DNA of 64,000 nucleotides from Chelonoidis abingdonii. Lineage: Eukaryota; Chordata; Testudines; Testudinidae. The position numbers and the translations under genes were made by a program. Shown piece after piece: positions 1 to 12,264 of the stretch. Numbering within the stretch: position 1 is the first letter of the stretch; the number at the start of each line of letters is the position of its first letter. The notes beneath the pieces were generated by a model. The model was not told the origin of the DNA. It searched no databases and was given only the letters and a program-made list of their open reading frames with translations. The stretch is from the NCBI RefSeq assembly GCF_003597395.2, contig NC_133771.1:48300260-48364259 (forward strand), read 5' to 3'.

Positions 1-501
1 AACTTTATGCACATAAGAAGTCCCATTGACTTCTCCTGCATAAGTCCTGGCAGGATCAGGACCTGAAGGTCTAAGCATGTATCATTAAGGATCAGAGTTT
101 AAATATCATTTAAATAATCTTATTATCTATTATCTATAATCTACAGCAGCATAATTCGCTTGTTTGGTAAACAAGTAAGCATCTTGAGTTGATTACATCC
201 AAGTGTGAAGAGAAGGGGTTGGGAATGAGAAACTTTTCTCCAGACAAATTGCTCCCATCTTCTTTGTGTCTATATCAGATGAGTAAGTTAAATCTTCAAA
301 ACTAGGTTGAATATTTTTTCCTATCGCCTAACGTTCTGCCACTCATTACCAATTTACTTACATACACACACGCCCCTCTCATGCATAATTCAACTGTATA
401 AATTTAAAGCATATATAAACATTGTAGAAAATATACAATTTCATTTCACAAACCTCAACTCCAACCTCAAAAGTATAATTTCCCATTTTAATACGCTTGA
501 G
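1..501. other. AT-rich intronic sequence, no feature seen
   Basis: No gene, clear repeat or RNA signature is recognisable. The short open frames here have no family resemblance. Confidence 0.5.
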
Positions 502-835
502 CAGGGATCGGCAACCTTTGGCCTGTGGCCCGCTGGAGTAAGTACCCAGGTGGGCTAGGCCTGTTTCTTTATCTGCTGCTCCGCAGGTTTGGCTGATTAC
601 AGCTCCCACTGGCTGCAGTTCACCGCTGCAGACCAATGGGGGCTGCGGGAAGCAACAGCCAGCACATTCCTCAGGCTGCACCGCTTCCCACAGCCCCCTT
701 TGGCCTGCAGCGGTGAACCGCGGTCAGTGGGAGCCACGATCGGCCGGACCTGCAGACCCGGCAGGTAAACAAACCAGCCTGGCCTGCCAGGGTACTTACT
801 CTGGCAAGCTTCATGCCAAAGGTTGCTAATCCCTA
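502..835. mobile_element. hAT-type MITE (334 bp) with terminal inverted repeats
   Basis: The left end begins cagggatcggcaacctttgg and the right end reads ccaaaggttgctaatcccta, an imperfect inverted repeat. The flanks cgcttgag (494-501) and accttgag (836-843) match at 6 of 8 positions, an aged 8-bp target duplication as hAT elements make. Inside, a GC-rich palindrome pairs the region around 615-655 with that around 683-722. It has no coding capacity. The internal part resembles the element at 60385-60600, so both belong to one family. Confidence 0.85.
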
Positions 836-1237
836 ACCTTGAGAAAAGGCAGGTCATGCTAAGGGAGATGAGCAAATATTCTGATGCCAAATATATTGTT
901 AAAAACATGCAAATGATAAATGTTCTGAACCAAAACCCTGGATCTAGATTCCAGTCCAAATTCACAGCTTGAACAAATCAGAAGGCCAAAAGTCAAGGCC
1001 CATCTGTTTGAACAGGCTTTTGGGGAGGGTTGATTTTGTCCAGGTAGATAGGGGTTTTTGGAGTGGAGGTCTCTGGGGGATGGTGATATGTCTTATTTTT
1101 TGTTCAGTTTAGGTGTTCTTTATTGTAATAGGGTATAGATGATCTGCTGGAGTTACTGATTCTGCTGGAGTTAGTTACTGATTCTTCTTTCACTTACGTT
1201 GGGATAAATCCAATATAACTCTGTCAAAGTCAATGAG
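836..1237. other. intronic sequence, no feature seen
   Basis: Nothing recognisable between the MITE and the hairpin; T-rich and G-rich runs only. Confidence 0.4.
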
Positions 1238-1324
1238 GCTGGAGATAGGTACCCTGCTGAGCAGTTTTGGGTTAAAAGCTGCAGACTTTAACCAAATCTG
1301 CTCAGCAGGTCACCTATCTCCAGC
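1238..1324. repeat. 87-bp inverted repeat (nested hairpin)
   Basis: The left arm 1238-1264 (starts gctggagataggt) and the right arm 1298-1324 (ends acctatctccagc) are 27-nt reverse complements with 25 of 27 positions pairing. The 33-nt spacer holds a smaller dyad, gttaaa / tttaac, around ctgcag. The arms are not those of the MITE families seen elsewhere in the window. It lies next to the antisense LTR that begins near 1330, but I cannot tell whether it belongs to it. Confidence 0.85.
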
Positions 1325-1329
1325 ACCAG

Positions 1330-2251
1330 ATACCCAGTTCCCAATGGGATCCAAACCCCAAATAAATCTGTTTTACTCCGTATAAAGTTTATACAGGGTA
1401 AACTCATAAATTGTCTGCCCTCTATAGCACTGATAGAGAGAGATGCACAGCTGTTAGCTCCCCCAGGTATTAATCAATTACTCTGGGTTTATTAATAAAC
1501 AAAAGTGATTTTATTAAGTATAAAAAGTAAGATGTAAGTGATTTCAAGAAGAAAGCAAGTCACCAATCAAAATAAAGCAAAAACACACAAGTCTAAGCCG
1601 AATACATTAAGAAACTGATTACAGGTAAAATGTCACCCTCAGAGTTGTTCCAATAAGCTGCTTTCACAGACTAGACTCATTTCTAGTCTGGGCCCAGTCC
1701 TTTCCCTGGTACAGTCCTTGTTAGTTTCAGCAGACATCTTAGGTGGAAAGCAGGGGTGTCAGCCCCCTTTGTTCTATTCCGCCCCCTTTTATAGCTAGGC
1801 ACAAGGCGGGAATCTTTTGTTTCTCTGGGTCCTCTCCTTCTAAATGGAAAAGCACCAGGTTTAAGATGGATTCCAGTATCAGGTGACATGTTCACATGTC
1901 CTGTGAGACACCAGCCTCCATTCTTCCAGGGTTGGCCCACACGTACCCAGGAAGGTTTGCAAGTAAACAGAGCTATTTACAACCACTTGTCCTAGTCAAT
2001 GGGAGCCATCTAAACCACCATTAGTGGCCCACAATTTGCATAATTACAATAGGACCTCAGAGTTATACTTCATATTTCTAGCTTCAGATACAAGAATGAT
2101 AAATGCATACAAATAGAATGATCACACTCAGTAGATTATAAGCTTTCTAATGATACCTTACAAGAGACCTTTTGCCTAAAGCATATTCCAGTTACATCAT
2201 ATTCATACTCATGAGCATACTTCCATAAAACATATGGAGTGCAACATCACA
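1330..2251 (-). mobile_element. LTR of an endogenous retrovirus-like element, antisense, probably solo
   Basis: Read on the minus strand the unit starts tgtgatgttgcactccatat at 2251 and runs to about 1330. The body contains a run rich in AATAAA-like signals and GC-poor U3/R-like sequence, and I recognise it as a widespread turtle LTR family. No gag, pol or env reading frame lies beside it, so it is probably a solo LTR. The start (TG at 2251) is sharp; the other end is approximate. It shares its TGTGATGTTG beginning with the LTR at 25420-26584. Confidence 0.7.
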
Positions 2252-5200
2252 GTATTAATAAAAACTTTTTGTGCACCAGAGCATGACTAGCTTTTATTTG
2301 TAGAAATTATCTTCAGTGCAGCTATGTTCAATTACACAAGCTTAAGGATCTGACCCAGCACACTTAAATAAATAAATTGGGCTGTCTTAGGGTGTTTGGT
2401 GACCAAAAAAGTGGCCTTAATTTAGTAGTTCATTTTATGAATAGTAATATAATTTTATTTTTAGGGTAGCAGATTGAGTGGTTTGACAATTGTCTCTCAC
2501 AAAACAAGGAAATGTATAGAATTTACAAAAAATGTTACAAGAAGGTTGGATTATTGATATTCCTTATGAAACTACTTTTAATCAAGTATAGGCATACAGT
2601 ATAATTGATATGGAAACTAGCAATTCCATTCTCAGACACAAAAATATCTGAGGGCATTGCTTTATAATTAGAATGCAATTTGTTTTTAAAACAAAAGGAA
2701 AAAAGGAAAAACTTTAACAATCCTCAGTATTTCTAGCAAAGCAGGTCAGTTTGTGTGCTAGAGCAGCTTTGTTATGTAACAGGTAACTAGCAAGTATAGG
2801 ATAGCCAAATAGGAATAAAATATGCCAAGTGAGAAATGCAGTGTTTTGAAATAAAATAGCATAAAAATGAGATATTTTTAAAGTGGGGCTAATGACTAGA
2901 AGTGTAAGAAACAACCTATTCCTGGTTTATAGACATTTCAGCAATGATATTCTGCTTCAGTTCGCATGTGTTCATCCTGATTTTTACTTTGAGTTTCACA
3001 TTTGAAAAAGCAGAGGAAAAATCAAAGTTGCCTATTTCATGTGGCTTGTATGAGAAGCTAGAAGAGCAGAAGGGGGTTTGCTAAGAACTTGGTCTAGTTG
3101 TATTCAAAATTCAGCTTGAGCTTGCTCAGAAAACCTGAAAACTTTGGCAAAGTTTTTGATGGAACTGGGCTGGATTTAAGTTTGTAACAAAAACTGAAAC
3201 TAGGCAAAAATTGTCTGATTTGGGGTTTGTTGCTTTTTTTTAACATAATATTTGCACTACCTTTCTGCCAAATTGTATTGGGAAGTGCTTAGAACCATTG
3301 TGTCATATGCATTTCTCTAAGGAAGTCTGGAAACTGCCCAGACTCGGTTCTGAACTGTGTTTTGCATGGGGGGGATGTATCAGAACACTGAGGAGGTTAT
3401 TGTAACTTATATATACAACAAATTGCCTGATGATGCAGTCCTTTATGCAGGGAAAACTCCCATTGACTCTAAATTCTGTAGTATAGTCAGATTTTAGGAT
3501 TCTGCACATTGTAATACATATTTAGTTTTGTTTTCCCACAGGAATGTCTGATCTACATGCTTACTGGGTTTATAGGAAAAAGCTTGTAGTTGATAGAAGT
3601 TGCAGCATAAGTAAAGTAGTGTAGATTGTTCCATTTTTGTGTGCAAATTGTTTACTTATGGGAGGAGCCCAGATTGCTTTTTGTGTTACTTTTGGGGACC
3701 AGCAATCTGCTTATTTAATCATATTGTGATGCACCATCCCAACAGACAAAATCTGTTTGCTCAGTGAAAAAAGTGCCATTAAATAATTCAATATTATTTC
3801 TTTTGCATTTTTTACAGTGCAAATACTTGTAATCAAAATCAGATGTTTTTTTCCTAATAGGAAAGAGAAGATAAGAATTTTAAAAGATGCAGAAGACTTG
3901 GCTCCATAAAATCAGTTTGCTCTTAGCATTATTAACTAATATGTATTTTTAGAATGAGGAATATGCTGTTCTGCCATCCATTCGTTTCCCCATTTTTCTC
4001 CTGGGGCCCTCAGCCACTCAAAGATTTTGAAGTAGGAACATGTTTGCTCTGCAGAGGAAATGAAAATTCTGATCTTCCCTCTCTTGGCCTTTTCTTGGAA
4101 TCTTTCTCCACTTCTATAAAGTGGAGTGGGGATATGGGTGCTTATGTGTATATAGTAAAACCTCCAACCATGTAACAGTGGGAGATCTAATGTAGCATTT
4201 TACAATTAAATGAAATGTGTGTTTTCTATAAAAAGCTTTTTTCACAGATATTAACATAGCATCAGCACTGAACATTTAATATGGTACTTTTAAAATATGC
4301 TGTTCGCTGATATAATATGGAAGTCACATACTGCCCTATGTGATTTAAAAGACTTTTGTTACTTATAAAACCTATTTTTATATTCTCAAAGATGAAAAAT
4401 AGTATGCAGTTTTTACCTGAGAAATGATGGGAGAAATCAGTCTTCTGAATTTGGAAAACTGGTTCTGTGGAATCATTTTTTTCCCAGCAAAATCTGCTTT
4501 TGTACTAAACCACAGGGAATTTGCAATTTATCATGAATCTAATTAGCAAATATCTGTAAAGTTGACTGGTTTAATGGAACTTTGCTTGATTACTGTAACT
4601 CATATCCAGTAATGTCCTTTAATACTGTGTTTGTCTACGGATCTTATTTTTCAGTATGGTAATCCAGTGTGATAGATGATAAACGCTGACCATATGTTCA
4701 TACTGCATTTCTAAAGAAAAAGTAAGGAACAATGAGGTGCATTCACTTAAAAGCTCTATCCAACTTCCACATTGTGGAAACCCCACCAAAATCAATTCTC
4801 TTAGAAGAAAGCTGGTAAAGACCATTAATTCCAATCCTCTGCCCTGACTCTCTGTGAGCAGCAGGTTGTTTTTTTTTTTCTTTAAAAAAGAAAATCTTTG
4901 AGGAGCTTTGGCCTCACTCACACGCATAGTATTCTTTAGCAGAAACATTTTGGAGTTGATTATTTTAGCACATTTATTTCATTGTTGATATAATGTTGCA
5001 GTGATTTTTTCAGAGTTTGAAGGCTGCTGTTTCACATGCTGACTTTTCTTATATATGACAAAATGCATCATTGATTCATCAGTGCAAGGATTTTGAAAAG
5101 GCTTTTAAAGCACATTGATAAAATACAGGTTATTTTTTAAATTATTTGATAGGTTTTATAGGGAAAAAATTAGAGTGAAATTCCTGCCTCAGAGCTATGT

Positions 5201-5771
5201 GGATCTGAAAGGATAACTTTGCATTTAGAGTCCTATTTTCCCCTACTGGGAATAACCAAATAGAGGAGCAGAAACTCCAGGAGTTTCAGTTCCCTGATTA
5301 TCTTTGAATTCTTGTGTTTGCTCCACTTGTCACTGCCCCATGCACACACACATATACACACGTGTTCTCAGAACGATCTCCTAGTGAGAATTTGTAAATA
5401 AAGGCGCCAGACATCCGCACTGCCAATCGTCACTATGCCCACCTCCAATCTGATCTTGAACAGCACAGCTCCAACAGGAGCTGTACTAATATTGGCTACT
5501 ATAATCACTTCTATCTTTGGATGTGTCTCAACAGGGGTCCAAATTACAGATATGCAAACTACTATAGAATCTCTATTAGGTTATGCAGGTTCTTCTGTGG
5601 GTTGAGGGAATCTGATGTAAAATATATGGTTAGAAAACAATATTCAAGATAGATCAGGAAAATAAACCATTGTAAACAACTATATAAATTAAAATAAGGA
5701 GCATTCTTACAAAAGAAATTCTATTAAATGAAAGCTCAAATATAAGTCACTTTACTGCTCTTAGCAGTAAA
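2252..5771. other. long intronic stretch without recognised features
   Basis: AT-rich unique-looking DNA. Small open frames (for example around 2535-2914 and 4619-4948) show no family resemblance and no splice context. A short CA-rich run sits near 5345-5360. Confidence 0.5.
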
Positions 5772-6197
5772 TCATAGACTCATAGAAATGTAAGGCTGGA
5801 AAGGACCTCGAGAGGTTGTGAAGTCCAGCCCTCTGAGCGGACGCTGAACCAAGTATACCTAGATCATCCTTAACAGGAGTTTGTCGAACTTCTTCTTAAA
5901 AAACCTCCAGTGATGGGGATTCCACACCCTCCTTTGGAAGCCTATTACCAGAGCTTAACTACCCTTATAGTTGGAAAATTTTTCCTAATATTTAACTTAA
6001 ATCTCCCTTGCTGCAGATTTAAGTGCATTATTGCTTGTCCTACTTTCAGTGGACATGGAAAATAACTGATCACCATCTTCTTTGTAACAGCCTTTAACAT
6101 ATTTGAAGACTGTTATCAGGTTCCCCCTCAGTTTTCTTTTCTCAAGACTAAACATGCCCATTTGCTCGTAGGTCAGGTCACGAGTGGCAAGTATCAT
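5772..6197 (-). mobile_element. CR1 LINE, 5'-truncated 3' end, minus strand
   Basis: On the minus strand 6197-5997 reads an open frame with the CR1 ORF2 C-terminal block MGMFSLEKRKLRGNLI followed by FKYVKG and LFS, a hallmark of CR1 reverse transcriptase tails. The element then runs through a 3' UTR to a terminal tcatagactcatagaaatg on the plus strand, the short tandem end typical of CR1. Only the last 430 bp remain, as expected for LINE 5' truncation. Confidence 0.88.
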
Positions 6198-9100
6198 ATA
6201 ATTTCTTTCACTAAAGTCTGCTTTTTAAAAAAATAACATTAACTGGGAATAGGTAATTTTGAATTAATATGTCAAACTCAAATCTGAAAGGTTAATAACA
6301 AGTTCTTCAAAAGAGAACAACAAAGGAATACCTGCAAATTGTATGTAATGACCAACAGATCAACTAGACATGTGAACTGAAGGGGAAGAGGTAAATAAAT
6401 GCCAAAGCTTTCAATCTTTGTAGCTGAAAAGCACATAATGAACTAAAAATCCCACCTCCCTGTGCTTTTGTATCAGCTGTTGTGGTTGCTTGTTTGTTAG
6501 TGGTACAGCTCTAATACTTTTAGCAACTTCAAAGTTGAAATGTGGTAAGAGATTACTGCATAGCATGCTGTAATTACTAGGGATACTTTGAGGAAATTAT
6601 AAAAATTTATAGTATGGCTGTGTATAATTATGCATTTTGAACAGTCTCTAAATTAAAATACAAAATCTTATGTATAAAAATACAAATTTAAAATAAAATA
6701 TAAGGTTCTTATAACACTGATTCAAGCACATTACACATCCTATACTTTTTGGTACTGTACACTCATAACACAAATTTTAACATATTTTAGGGGGAGCTGG
6801 TAACAATCCATTTATTTATTGTTCCTAACTTGTCTTTGTCCCATCTAATTCCATTTTGGTTTAGCTGAATTATAAACGATTAAAAATTGCGACTTAATTT
6901 CTGTTGTTTGTAGGAAAACTTTGGCAGCCTGTCAAAATAGCAACTGAATCAGAACATTCTCAAGAGCTGAATAAATTCTGCTGTCTTCCAGTATCACCAA
7001 AGCAGCAGCAGTAACACATGCTGCATTAAGAATATCTAGGAGCTACTTGATCAACTGTAGCAATCGGGGTAAGGGGCTGAGCTTTCCCCATATCTCATCA
7101 CCTGAACCTAGCATAGGACCTCCACATCCCATCTACCCTTCTGGAAGTGCTGCATGAGACAGGAGTTTCCCTGATTTCTGGGGGCAAAGATACTCAGGCC
7201 AGGCCCTTCTTAACCATCCTCCAGATTGAGCACGTGATCCCAGTGACTCATGTACTCTCTGGAATAGCAACCTTCTTGTGCTGCTGGTTTGTGTAGTTAG
7301 TCCGGTACCTCCAGTAGCGGCAGTCTGCTGTGGTGTTGAAGGCTCAAGGTTCAGATCCTGCTGATCATTCATGATGGGGGGACTGTTATAGTTGGGCATA
7401 ATAAATTGGTTTAGTGTTTCCTAAAAAAAAAATTCATAAAGATCCTGCTACATTAAGATAATTTTATTTAGCTTGCAGAGTCAAGCACTCAAAAGTTAGG
7501 AAACGTCATATTTACAGTTGCCTGTGCAACCTTAATTTGGCCCCCTTGCCACCTGTGCATTATGATATTCTTTAATTACATGGTCACATTCTATTCTTTC
7601 TGTAAGACCTCTGCCTCATTCACGGCACAGGAGGGACAGTGCCCTGGGAATGAATCAAGGTTGTATAGTGAAAGAGACTGTTCTTTGTAGGACTCCTCCC
7701 TTATTTGTTGCAGAAGTTGGAGGGTGGATAAGTGAATGAGGAAGGGGTTTGCAGAAAGAAAAAGACATATCCCTGAAACCAGTGCAGTCCCCCCGCAACA
7801 ATTTCAAATCCCTACTCTACAGCATAGAAGTGGTAGGCTTTTCTGTGAAACAGCTGTACAGTTTTTTTTTAAATATTGCAAAACAGCATATTTTCCCTAG
7901 AAAGGGAATAGGCTTGAACAGGTATTTTAAGACATGGTGTGGTCTAATTGAGAGGCTAATTTAGCCTGTAGAACCTTTATTACCATGAATAATGCACAAG
8001 TTGGAAAAAAATCTTGCTTAATTTTCAGAGCTGAATTAGCAGGGCTGGCAGCTAAAATAGAACTCCCCTTTTTTTTGTAAACCAAACAGATTTGGTCCAG
8101 AATCACAGAGAGATAGTAAACATGGAACTACATAAGGCCATTTTTACAGTCACTATTCAGAATAGAGCTGCACTAGTGAGAATAGAGCTGTAATACCGTA
8201 ATTACATTTGTGAATGGGCTAATCTTGGTCCTCTCCTCATTTATTGTAATACAGGCCCTAGAAGAGCACAGTTCATTTCAGTAGTGCTTTATTGGCAGGT
8301 TGAGCTGCAGAAGTGCTGCCAAAGTGAGAAAATGACAGAGCCTTGTCAGATTTGGCTGGTGCTATTTCTGCTATATCTGCTATATCTTTCCTTTCCATGA
8401 GTGGTAATGCAATATTTTTTCTCTATTTTTATAGAAAGTATTTTAGCATTTCTAATAATTCAAGGAAATATCTTTCTCAAGTGTGTCTTGGACAGTAGAG
8501 AATTTCTCTACATCTAAATCTTAGTCACATTGGTTGCACAATCATTCCTCTGCACTCTGGGTCTCCCAGTTTTAATCTGTAGTTTATGGTCATGGATTCT
8601 GTATTTTGTAAGAGTCAGCCTTAGCTTCACACATTCGGCAGCGATGAGATGTGCGGAGTTGGATGAACAGTCAAAGAGAGTGAAGTCATTGGTTATTTAC
8701 AGAATGGATCGAGCAGGGCAGTAAAAGCTCCTATGCCAAACCCTACCAATGTGTCTCAACCCCTAACCTTGAATGACTAGCTGAATGACAGGATTTAGTT
8801 TCTAAGGCATCTTCAAAATTTTCAATTTTTGCCATTTCAGTGACAGTTTTCGTTAATTTCAATACCTTAAAAAAGGAGAGAGGGGGGAATGCTTACAAAT
8901 TTTTATCTTGGCTTTTTTTTAACCTATTTTTGAGACTAACAGCTAATTATTATCAGTTGTGCTAGTGGGATCTTTTTTGGTGATATGATTACTTTACACA
9001 CTAAGAACTGGACTGTGCATCTCATTTCACCTGGACCTCTTAACAGTGTGTACTTAGTAAGGCCTTAACCATTTTCATCAAGTAAGAGGAGTGCAGCTCA

Positions 9101-9513
9101 GCCCAATGTACCAATCTCCAAGGCTGATCAGAGTGCATGGTAGATCAACTGAATTAGGCCACAGCATGGGTTACAGTCATCAGCTGACTAACAGGGATCA
9201 AATGACAGTGCAGAGGAACAATACATATGGGTCAAGTTAGGCAAGGATTGCCTGCCAGGTGTTAAATTCAATTTTGTATGGTTATTTTAATAAAATTCGT
9301 TGCTATTTTAACCTTCAAAACATGCACATATCTGTCTTTCTTTATGATTGGCACTTTTCAGAGAGATTTTAAATCTTAACAATGGGAATATATATTATGT
9401 AGGAAGACATCATTTCCTATATTCAAACCCTTATCATAGAAATGCATTTTGTTTTTTATTGGGGAGAGCTGTGAATCATTTATTAACATGTTTGAGTATT
9501 TTTATGGTACTGA
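6198..9513. other. intronic stretch, mostly unrecognised
   Basis: No gene is supported. Around 7080-7400 the sequence is less AT-rich and has an 88-codon minus-strand frame that may belong to an old transposable element, but I could not identify it. Confidence 0.45.
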
Positions 9514-9832
9514 GAGCTTCTCTACATTTACAGCACTGCAGTGGCTCAGGGGGCTCCAATGGTGAGCCTCCCTTGGGAATGACAGCTTAGGCTGTCAGCT
9601 CTGGGTGGAGGGCTCAAGCTGTGAACCTGACACAGAGCTGAAAGCCAACAGGCGATGTAAGTAAGCGTGTCTACAGGGACACCGCATTGTCCTAACTACA
9701 TCAATCTAAGCACTACTCCTCTTGCAGAGGTGGAGTTAGTAGGTTGGTGTAGTAGGTCACATACATCGGCAGGAGCAACCTTGTAGCGTAGGTGCTTATG
9801 GAGTTAGGTTGACTTGTAGTGTAGACCAGACC
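9514..9832. mobile_element. Harbinger-like MITE, degenerate
   Basis: The left end contains cttctctacattta and the right end tgtagtgtagaccagacc, related to the tctacac / gtgtaga termini of the MITEs at 24313, 33810, 41770 and 59036. The body carries aagcactactcctcttgca and similar family sequence. I could not fix the target duplication, so the ends are approximate. Confidence 0.6.
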
Positions 9833-11261
9833 TTCATTTGAAATACTGTGTCCAGATACTGTGTCTCTTTAAAGACATTTATTTTGCTTTAAGCTGATAT
9901 ATTTCATTTCATTACCTAAAACCAAAGCACTATTCAGCAAAAATATTTTTTCTTATAATTGAAAACTTGTTTAAACTTATATAAATTTTTTAAGTAACAT
10001 GACATTTTACTCAGGTACTGTGAGTCTAATTCTGCTCTGTTTCTTTCACTGATGTAAATGTAGATTATAAAACATGGGTCTGATGGTACTTTCTGTAAAG
10101 TCAATGAAAACTGTTTAAATGGGAAAATGTTTGAGCCTATTGACTTCAGTGGAGTTACGTATTTGTAATGGTGTAACTGAGAGCCAGTTTGGCCTTACCT
10201 ATTGAAAACCCATGCACCATTTAGAAAATATAGAAGACAGTAGCAAATGTGTGGGAGCAGGCACGTTTGTATGCCTAATCTTTGACAAATATAGACTTTT
10301 TAATTTGAATACTAGGGGAGAAAATAAACAAAAATTATAGGAGTAATCATCTTCAGCTATTACGATCTAATCCTAAATCAGTGGGAGCAGTTCAATTTTC
10401 TGTTTTCTCTGTGAGCAGTTTTGCTTACCGAGTCAACTGCCTTCCTCCTCTGACAGTGAAGAATGCTTGGTTGTTTTCAGTTCAAGGTCACTTTTTATCG
10501 CTGAGTGATAACAATTTTGAAAAGGTGTGTAAAGATTTCTGCTGGAGTCATAAGATTCTGGCAGTTTGGCAGGAAAGTATCATTTAAATCATTCAGTATC
10601 TATTGTAAAATTTGAATAACCTTTGTACATTTTACAAAATGAACATAACCCTTTGTTTCAGAAGAGACTTCTGTTTTGAAGGATTATAAAGTGTTTCAAA
10701 AAGAACAAAGACAGTTTATAGGTAAACACTGCAGTATACTTTTAAGTACTACTCAGATTATGGGGAATTCCTTTACAACAGGATATGTATCAATTAACCG
10801 AAAATAACATTGTTCTGTACAGCATTTGAGCAACGAATAATTTTATGACTTGCTGTATATGTTTTGAATTTGTATCACTTCTTCCTCTGCCCTCTCCCTT
10901 AGTAGATCTCACTGTTTTGTGACTTCTTGCTACTATGATTAGCATAGAAATTATTTCTGCAGATGAGCCATTCAAAACAATTTAAAACACAACAATAAAT
11001 TCAGTACTTTGAAACTGATGAAGAATATAAATAAAGCTGCTAATGCTATCAGTAGAGCTTCAAACAAATTAACATACTAATGAAATGTGTAATCCTCAGT
11101 GTTTTTGCCAAGTCTTAATCTCTAATTAAATAACAAAACTGCACCTCCTGTGTGGAGGGGGGCTCCTGAGTGCAAAGAACCAGAAATTAAAGGAATATTA
11201 ATAGATTTGAAGCCAGACAAGACCATTATGTAATGATCTCAAAATGTAATTGTAACTAGTG
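9833..11261. other. intronic stretch without recognised genes
   Basis: Unique-looking AT-rich DNA. A short piece near 11195-11235 resembles an antisense CR1 3' end but is too brief to call. Confidence 0.45.
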
Positions 11262-11938
11262 AATCATCATTGAGCAGGTGTGTTTCTTGTGGGGTGTCTC
11301 AGGGATTGGTTCCTGACCCTGTTCTATTTAGCATTTTTATCAATGACCTGGAAGAAAACACAAAATCATCACTGATGAAGTTTTCAGATTACACAAAAAC
11401 GGAGGGAATGATAAATCATGAAGAGGCCAGGTCACTGACACACAGAAATCTGGATCACTTGGTAAGCTGGGTGCAAGCAAATAATATGCCTTTTAATATA
11501 TGTAAATGTATACATCTAGGAACAAAGAAAGGAGGCGTTACTTACAGGATGGATGGGGGACCCATCCAGGGAAGCAGTGATTCTGAAAAAGATTTCAGGA
11601 TTGTGGTGGATAATCAGCTGAACATCAGCTCCCAGTAGGAAGCTGTGGCCAAAAAGAATAATATGATCCTTGGATGGATAAACAGGGTAATCTTGTAGGA
11701 GTAGAGAGGTCACTTCACCTCTGTATTTGGAACTTGTGTGACTATTGCTGGAGTACTGTGTCAGTTCTGGTGTTCACAACTGAAGAAGTATGTCGATAAA
11801 CAGGAGAGGGTTCAAAGAAGAGCCATGAGAATGATTAAAGGATTAGAAATGTGGCTTATAGTGTTAGAGTCAAGGAACTCAGTCTGTTTAGTTTAACAAA
11901 GAGACATGATCACAGTCTATGAGTACCGATATGGGGAA
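11262..11938 (+). pseudogene. CR1 LINE reverse transcriptase fragment (C-terminal part), disrupted
   Basis: The frame 11270-11638 reads a CR1 ORF2 segment: VSCGVSQGLVPDPVLFSIFI, then NDLEE, a degraded YADD-region KFSDYTK, and the tail KCIHLG with SEKDFRIVVDNQLNIS. The next bases, in another frame and past stops, continue with KKNNMILGWINRV and ERVQRRAMRMIKGLE, the usual order in CR1. The catalytic FADD box appears as FSDY, so it is inactive even apart from the stops. The CR1 sequence breaks off at 11938 inside the hAT insertion target and resumes at 12251 and again at 14543. Confidence 0.9.
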
Positions 11939-12250
11939 CATGGGTAGGGGAGTAAATCTTCCCCTCAGGGAGGCTAGGCCCCACCCTGCCTCTTCTGGCG
12001 AAGGCCCTGCCTCTTCAGGACGAGGCCACGGCCCCGCTCACTGCTCTGAGGGAGAGGGCTGAGAGCTCAGTCAGGGCCACCAGAGGGGGGTTGCTGGGGG
12101 GACATTTTTTCTGGCAGCCACAAATTGGCTGGGGCACCTGGGCACAGGTCCATGGGCCCGTGCAGTAATTCACCACTGCCCTTCCCCACCCCCCACCCTC
12201 TCATGATGTGAGGTTTAGCCTCCGCAAGCCTCCATTATGTGCTGCCCATG
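11939..12250. mobile_element. hAT-type GC-rich MITE inserted in CR1
   Basis: It starts catgggtag and ends ctgcccatg, a 9-bp inverted repeat with one mismatch. It is flanked by atggggaa (11931-11938) and gtggggaa (12251-12258), a 7-of-8 target duplication. Both flanks match the same point of the CR1, so removing the element and one flank restores a continuous CR1. The interior is GC-rich, unlike its surroundings, and codes for nothing. Confidence 0.85.
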
Positions 12251-12264
12251 GTGGGGAATAAATA

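Noticed and set aside
7133..7399. 88-codon minus-strand open frame rich in Gln, Thr and Pro
   Set aside because: No domain, no splice context and no family resemblance; perhaps an old transposon remnant, but I cannot name it.
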